Origin: Microbacterium sp. MAH-37
GTDB taxonomy: Bacteria; Actinomycetota; Actinomycetes; Actinomycetales; Microbacteriaceae
Direction of reading: 5' to 3'
Assembly: GCF_009758255.1 (NCBI RefSeq)
Contig: NZ_WSEN01000010.1
Span: forward strand, 372,001-436,000
DNA: 64,000 bases
A program made the translations under genes and the position numbers. Under the pieces are notes generated by a model. The model made no database searches and was not told the origin of the DNA. It saw nothing but the letters and a program-made list of their open reading frames with translations. Of the stretch, positions 60,026 through 64,000 are shown piece by piece (within the stretch, counting starts at the first letter, position 1; the number at the start of each line of letters is the position of its first letter).

Positions 60026-60436
60026 ATGGACCAGCGCGTGAGCTTCATCACCCTCGCGGTCGCCGACGTCGCCGCATCCCGCGCCTTCTACGTCGACGGG
60101 CTGGGCTGGAGGCCGATCTTCGAGGCCGAGGACGTACTGATGCTGCCGGTCGCCGACCGCGTGATCCTGTCGCTCTGGAGCGTGCAGGGCTTCACCGAGG
60201 AGATCGGCGAGGCCCCGGCATCCGGCGTCGCGCCGATCACCCTGGCGCACAACCTGGCCACAGAGGCCGAAGTGGATGCCGTGCTCGCCGAGGCCGCCGC
60301 GCTCGGCGCGCGGGTGCAGCCCGCGCGGCGTCGCGAGTGGGGCGGGTACTCCGGCTACTTCGCCGACCCCGACGGCTTCCGCTGGGAGATCGCGGTCAAC
60401 CCCGGCGACACCGGGAAGTTCGTGCTGCCCGCCTGA
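60026..60436 (+). CDS. VOC / glyoxalase-fold protein
   Basis: A 136-residue protein of the vicinal-oxygen-chelate superfamily. ITLAVADVAASRAFYVDGLGW opens the first beta-alpha-beta-beta-beta unit, and YSGYFADPDGFRWEIAVNP closes the second. The metal residues of true glyoxalase I are not all present, so it may be a binding protein or an unrelated lyase. It starts directly after the transporter gene. Confidence 0.85.
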   Translation: MDQRVSFITLAVADVAASRAFYVDGLGWRPIFEAEDVLMLPVADRVILSLWSVQGFTEEIGEAPASGVAPITLAHNLATEAEVDAVLAEAAALGARVQPARRREWGGYSGYFADPDGFRWEIAVNPGDTGKFVLPA

Positions 60437-60464
60437 GCGCACGGGCGCAGATCAGCTCGCGACG

Positions 60465-60553
60465 CGTCCCTGACCTCGGATGCCGCAACACGACACGCCG
60501 AGATCCGCACCGTGCCACCGGTGCGTCGCGCGCCCGATCCGCAGTCAGGGACG
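60465..60553. terminator. branched hairpin between convergent genes
   Basis: CGTCCCTGAC (60465-60474) and GTCAGGGACG (60544-60553) pair perfectly, with an inner CGCACC/GGTGCG pair near 60507-60525. It lies between the VOC and HIT-like gene ends and could stop transcription from both sides. Confidence 0.4.
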
Positions 60554-60564
60554 GCGCGAGCCGG

Positions 60565-61179
60565 TCAGCGCTTCGGGAACGCCTCGCCACCGCCTGCGGC
60601 GAGCGCCTCGGCGACGATGCGGATGTGGTCCTCGCCCATCTCCTGCGGCATCTTCGGCAGCATCTCGTCCCAGAACGCGAGCGCCGCTCCGCGCCCCTGC
60701 ATCATGCCCGCCGGGCGGGCGAGCGCCCAGAGATGCAGATGCGCCGAGCCGTCGTTCCAGCGCGCGAAGTGGCACCGCGCGACACCGGGGATGCTCTTCA
60801 CGGCCTGGGAGATCCGCTGCATGAGCGGGCCGTAGGCGGCCAGCACCTCGTGCGGCGCATCCTCGAGCAGCCAGTGCTCCCGCGGCGAGATCGCGCCGAC
60901 GAAGGGCAGTCCGCCGATGTCCCACCCGGCGCGCACCTGCCAGAGGTCGTCCTGCCAGATGGTGTGCTCGCTGGGCCGGCACGACCCGCAGTCCTCGGGG
61001 TCGAGCTCTCCGCCCCGCGGCTGCTCCGGCACGAGCATCGGCTCGAGCGGGCGCATCGTGATCTGCTCGAATGCCCACGGCAGCCCCTCAGTGAGGGGCG
61101 TCGCGTCGAGCCGCTCCCCGATCGGGAGACGGGCGTGGAAGGCGGTGTCCGCCGGATGCTGCGCGAGGGACTCGGTCAT
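60565..61179 (-). CDS. HIT-like protein with a cysteine pair
   Basis: A 204-residue protein. CGSCRPSEHTIWQDDLWQVR near 63-82 and the histidine cluster NDGSAHLHLWALARP near 145-158 resemble the HIT (histidine triad) superfamily of nucleotide hydrolases and transferases, but the exact HxHxHxx triad is not complete. The early CxxC may bind zinc. The substrate is unknown. Confidence 0.7.
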   Translation of the reverse strand: MTESLAQHPADTAFHARLPIGERLDATPLTEGLPWAFEQITMRPLEPMLVPEQPRGGELDPEDCGSCRPSEHTIWQDDLWQVRAGWDIGGLPFVGAISPREHWLLEDAPHEVLAAYGPLMQRISQAVKSIPGVARCHFARWNDGSAHLHLWALARPAGMMQGRGAALAFWDEMLPKMPQEMGEDHIRIVAEALAAGGGEAFPKR

Positions 61180-61233
61180 GCCCTCAGGATGCCATGACGC
61201 CTCAGTGCCGCACCCCGGGTTCTCGCGACGGGT

Positions 61234-62064
61234 TCAGCCGACCGCCCACGCAGGCAGCACGTCGAGGTAGGGCCGGGGATCCGGAGCATCCGCGGTGCCG
61301 TGCAGCACGACGCTGTCGGCGCCGGCCTCGCTGAGAGCGCCGATGCGATCGGCGATGCGCGCCTCCAGCGCAACCAGCCCGGGGTCGAGCTCGGTGTAGA
61401 CGATCAGGCGCGGCCGGCCGGCGCGGCTGCTCTGCGCCCTGCCCTCATCGACGATCTCCTTGGCCGCGCGCACGACGGCGGCTTCATCCCGCCCGTCGGA
61501 TGCCGAGAGCACGACACCGTCGCCCAGCTCGCCCGCCAGCCGCAGGGTCTTCTCGCCGGTCGCCCCGATCACGATCTCCGGTGCCGACACCGGAGGCCAG
61601 TCGAGGGCGACGCCGCGGAGCTGCACGTAGCGTCCCTCGACATCGACCGTCTCTCCGTCGAGCAGCGAACGCATCGCAGTCAGGTACTCGCGCATCAGCG
61701 TGAGCGGCGAGCTCTTCCGCGCGCCGACCTGCCCCATCCAGGACTGCACGCCGTGCCCGAACCCGGCGATGAGCCGGCCCGGGGCGAGCCGTTCCAGTGT
61801 CGCGACCTCCATCGCCGCGAGGGCGGGGTTGCGCAGCGGGACCGGCAGCAGGCCGATTCCGACGCGGGTGCGCTCCGACCAGGCGAGCGCAGCGGCCGCC
61901 GAGGCGACGCCGCCTTCGAGGAAGCAGTCCTCCCACAGCCACAGCTCGGCGACTCCCGCCGCATCAGCCGCCTGCACGATCGGCCGCAGGTCCTCGGGCG
62001 GCGACTGCGGCCGGAAGGTGATGCCGACGGTGGGATGCGAACCGGAGGGATGCGTGCCGCTCAT
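61234..62064 (-). CDS. LLM-class (luciferase-like) flavin-dependent oxidoreductase
   Basis: A 276-residue barrel protein of the bacterial luciferase/F420 reductase group: VGITFRPQSPPEDLRPIVQAAD, LWLWEDCFLEGG, TRVGIGLLPVPLRNPALAAME and the later APEIVIGATGEKTLRLAGE. Many actinobacterial members use F420 and some FMN; the substrate is unknown. The ATG at 62064 has TAGGCT exactly six bases upstream, so the message is probably leaderless. Confidence 0.88.
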   Translation of the reverse strand: MSGTHPSGSHPTVGITFRPQSPPEDLRPIVQAADAAGVAELWLWEDCFLEGGVASAAAALAWSERTRVGIGLLPVPLRNPALAAMEVATLERLAPGRLIAGFGHGVQSWMGQVGARKSSPLTLMREYLTAMRSLLDGETVDVEGRYVQLRGVALDWPPVSAPEIVIGATGEKTLRLAGELGDGVVLSASDGRDEAAVVRAAKEIVDEGRAQSSRAGRPRLIVYTELDPGLVALEARIADRIGALSEAGADSVVLHGTADAPDPRPYLDVLPAWAVG

Positions 62065-62070
62065 GCCGCC

Positions 62071-62076
62071 AGCCTA
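62071..62076 (-). promoter_or_regulatory. -10 box of the LLM oxidoreductase gene, leaderless
   Basis: TAGGCT on the minus strand lies exactly six bases before the ATG at 62064. Confidence 0.45.
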
Positions 62077-62109
62077 CGAGAGCTCGGATCTGCGCCCACC
62101 GGGATCGGG

Positions 62110-63441
62110 TCAGACCGCGCGCAGGGCGTCGCGGTCAAGCTGGTCGATCGAGGTGAGCCCGGCGAGGCCGAGCGTGATGTCGAGCTCGGCCAGCACGTTG
62201 CGGATCACCTCGCGCACGCCCCGCTCGCCCGCGATGCCGAGACCGTAGGCGTACGGTCTGCCGAGCGCGACGACGGATGCTCCGAGGGCGAGCGCGATCG
62301 CGACATCCGCTCCGCCGCGCACGCCGGAGTCGAACACCACCGGCACCTGTCCGCCGACCCGTTCGGCGATCTCCGGCAGCACGGCGAGCGTGGGCACCGA
62401 GTGATCGATCTGGCGGCCGCCGTGGTTCGAGACCCAGACGCCGTCCACGCCGGCATCCAGCGCCCTGGCCGCGTCGTCGGGGTGCACGATGCCCTTCAGG
62501 AGGATCGGCAGGCTGGTCCATTCCCGGGCCTTGGCGAGTTCGTCCCAGGTCAGCGCCGGTGTCGAGAACACGTCGAGGAAGGTTTCGATCGCCGTGCGAG
62601 GCAGCGCCGAGCGCAGGTTGTCGCGCAGGCTCTGCGAACCGGTCAGCGCGGCGCCCTTGCGCGCGATCGTGAGTCCCGCCGCGACGGCCTTCGCCGTGAT
62701 CCTGACCGACGGGGCAGGGTCGCTCCCTGAGCCCGACGAAGGGTCGGCCCGCTCCTTCACCAGCTCGCGGAACACCGGGTCGGACGTGTACTGCGCGATG
62801 CCGAGACCGCGCGTGAAGGGCAGGTACCCGAGGTCGAGGTCGCGGGTGCGCCAGCCCAGCAGATGCGTGTCGAGCGTGACCACGATCGCCTCGCAGCCGG
62901 AGGCCTCGGCACGGCGGAGCAGCGACGCGTTCAGCTCGTCCGAGGCCGACCAGTACAGCTGGAACATCCGTGGCGCTCCCGGCGCCGCCTGCGCGACGCG
63001 CTCCATCGGGAACGACGCCTGGTTGCTGAGTGTGTACGGCACGCCGGCGGATGCCGCGGCGCGTGACACCGCGAGGTCGGCCTCCGGATGCGCCATCTCC
63101 ATCACTCCGAGCGGCGCGAGCACCAGCGGCGTCGGCCGCGTACGACCGAGGAACTCGACCGACAGGTCGCGCGCCGACACGTCGCGGAGCGGACGGGGCC
63201 ACACCTGCCAGCGGTCGAACTCGGCGCGGTTCGCGGCGACGGTGCGCCCCGATCCGGCGCCGCCCTCGATGTAGGCGAACGCCTCGGCGCTGAGCGCCGC
63301 GCGCGCCGCCGACTCGAGCGCCTTGACCCCCGTGGGCACGGCGGGGCGGATGCCGCTGATGCCGGCGCGATAGATGTCGGACTGGGTCCGGCGGGAGATG
63401 CCGCGGGCTGCGGCCGGATCGTTCGGGGCGACACTGACCAT
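62110..63441 (-). CDS. FMN-dependent alpha-hydroxy-acid oxidase, lactate 2-monooxygenase-like
   Basis: A 443-residue enzyme of the glycolate oxidase/lactate dehydrogenase family. YIEGGAGSGRTVAANR near residue 57 is typical of lactate 2-monooxygenase. The FMN and catalytic residues lie in VSNHGGRQIDHS and VPVVFDSGVRGGADV. It oxidises L-lactate or a related hydroxy acid. A short segment PSSGSG near residue 233 is encoded by the repeat CCTTCGTCGGGCTCAGG also found in the HhH-GPD gene. The ATG at 63441 has TAGGGT six bases upstream. Confidence 0.9.
   Translation of the reverse strand: MVSVAPNDPAAARGISRRTQSDIYRAGISGIRPAVPTGVKALESAARAALSAEAFAYIEGGAGSGRTVAANRAEFDRWQVWPRPLRDVSARDLSVEFLGRTRPTPLVLAPLGVMEMAHPEADLAVSRAAASAGVPYTLSNQASFPMERVAQAAPGAPRMFQLYWSASDELNASLLRRAEASGCEAIVVTLDTHLLGWRTRDLDLGYLPFTRGLGIAQYTSDPVFRELVKERADPSSGSGSDPAPSVRITAKAVAAGLTIARKGAALTGSQSLRDNLRSALPRTAIETFLDVFSTPALTWDELAKAREWTSLPILLKGIVHPDDAARALDAGVDGVWVSNHGGRQIDHSVPTLAVLPEIAERVGGQVPVVFDSGVRGGADVAIALALGASVVALGRPYAYGLGIAGERGVREVIRNVLAELDITLGLAGLTSIDQLDRDALRAV
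62726..62742. repeat. CCTGAGCCCGACGAAGG repeat inside a coding sequence, copy 2
   Basis: Reverse complement of the 17-base word at 22086-22102. Both are read as Pro-Ser-Ser-Gly-Ser-Gly in their genes. Confidence 0.6.
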
Positions 63442-63447
63442 GCCCTG

Positions 63448-63453
63448 ACCCTA
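63448..63453 (-). promoter_or_regulatory. -10 box of the lactate-oxidase-like gene, leaderless
   Basis: TAGGGT on the minus strand, exactly six bases before the ATG at 63441. Confidence 0.45.
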
Positions 63454-63489
63454 CCGAGGCCGCAGCCCGCCCGGCACCCACCGCCTGCA

Positions 63490-64000
63490 TCACACCGGTT
63501 CGGACGCCCTTCCGGTCGCATCTCCCTCGGACAGCGCATCGCCCGAGATCGTGGTCGGCGCGTCGTCGCCGGTCAGTCCGGCGATCGTGTCCGGCACGAT
63601 GATGTCGAGTGGCATCGTGCTGGTGTCGAGCAGCTCGTTCGTGTCCTGCTCGGCGACGAGTTCCTTGGCCTCGGCCGTCGTCTCCACGGTCGGGAACGAC
63701 CCCAGCAGCGGGCGCTTCGCGGTCTCCTTCATCGACAGCATCGCCACGCCGCCCAGCGCCGCGAAGAACATGATGTAGAACGCGGGCATGTACGTGTTGC
63801 CGGTGAGGTCGATGAGTGCCTGGCTGAACAGCGGCGTCGTACCGCCGAACAGCGAGACCGCGAGGTTGTAGGCGATCGCCATGGCACCGAAGCGCGATGC
63901 GGTCGGGAACAGGGCGGGCAGAGCGGATGCGGAGATCGCGACGTAGAACGCGACGGGAATGGCGACCATCGCGAGGGCGAGCATGACCGCCCACTCCTGA
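63490..64000 (-). CDS. C-terminal part of an MHS-family MFS transporter
   Basis: The frame is open to the right edge of the window (QEWAVMLALAMVAIPVAFYV and so on), so the gene continues beyond it. The visible part has about three membrane segments with the MHS-type GAMAIAYNLAVSLFGGTTPL segment, then a cytoplasmic tail of about 80 residues rich in Asp, Glu and Thr. It is the second MHS transporter in the window. It ends 48 bases before the lactate-oxidase-like gene, so its substrate may be a hydroxy or keto acid. Confidence 0.85.
   Translation of the reverse strand, partial: QEWAVMLALAMVAIPVAFYVAISASALPALFPTASRFGAMAIAYNLAVSLFGGTTPLFSQALIDLTGNTYMPAFYIMFFAALGGVAMLSMKETAKRPLLGSFPTVETTAEAKELVAEQDTNELLDTSTMPLDIIVPDTIAGLTGDDAPTTISGDALSEGDATGRASEPV

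Overview
The window is a stretch of high-GC actinobacterial chromosome. Codon third positions are almost all G or C, GTG starts are common, and the short words GGATGCC and GCATCCG recur, a habit of Microbacteriaceae. The haem genes belong to the coproporphyrin-dependent pathway of Gram-positive bacteria (HemQ and a HemY-type oxidase). A Microbacterium-like organism is the best guess, but this is inferred from content and style, not from a marker gene. No rRNA, tRNA, CRISPR array or insertion sequence was recognised.

Layout. 1-5.5 kb: end of an unknown gene, an alpha/beta hydrolase, a 3-hydroxyisobutyryl-CoA hydrolase-like enzyme, an ABC ATPase with a very long acidic tail, and a small unknown protein. 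5.6-19.7 kb: haem synthesis. hemL, hemB, hemD, hemC, hemQ, hemY and hemE lie on the minus strand and hemA on the plus strand. The run is interrupted by a DUF3618/holin/YtxH-like membrane trio and by a three-gene module (WXG100-like protein, calpain-like cysteine protease, lipoprotein) between hemE and hemY. A RIO-type kinase precedes hemA. No ferrochelatase (CpfC/HemH) is present. 19.8-22.8 kb: small genes, including a rifampin ADP-ribosyltransferase (arr), an HxlR regulator with a damaged 5' end, a DHFR-like reductase and a HhH-GPD protein. 22.8-30.6 kb: a five-gene catabolic operon (MHS transporter, amidohydrolase, ThDP enzyme, ureohydrolase, 2-hydroxyacid dehydrogenase) with a divergent double-length Lrp regulator. 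This may be a guanidino-compound or arginine pathway.

30.6-50.3 kb is the most striking part: a locus that looks built to release and dismantle N-glycans. It has two exported endo-beta-N-acetylglucosaminidases of unrelated families (GH18 and GH85), an ABC sugar importer with lipoprotein binding protein, and intracellular GH20, GH5-type beta-mannosidase and GH38 enzymes. It also has a frameshifted GH29 fucosidase, two sulfatases and a LacI regulator. Three near-identical palindromes, matching CTANANCGNTTTAG in one orientation, sit at the three control points and define a likely LacI regulon.

50.4-64 kb: a 36-codon gene, two related membrane proteins (one internally shortened), a serine hydrolase, a CMD-family protein paired with an ECF41-type sigma factor and its probable promoter, glyS, a two-component system, a POT peptide transporter, a VOC protein, a HIT-like protein, an LLM-class oxidoreductase, a lactate-oxidase-family enzyme and the C-terminal end of a second MHS transporter.

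Two window-wide patterns stand out. Families of structured intergenic repeats occur at many gene ends, and some reach into coding sequence. Many genes have a TANNNT box exactly six bases before the start codon, as expected for leaderless transcripts.
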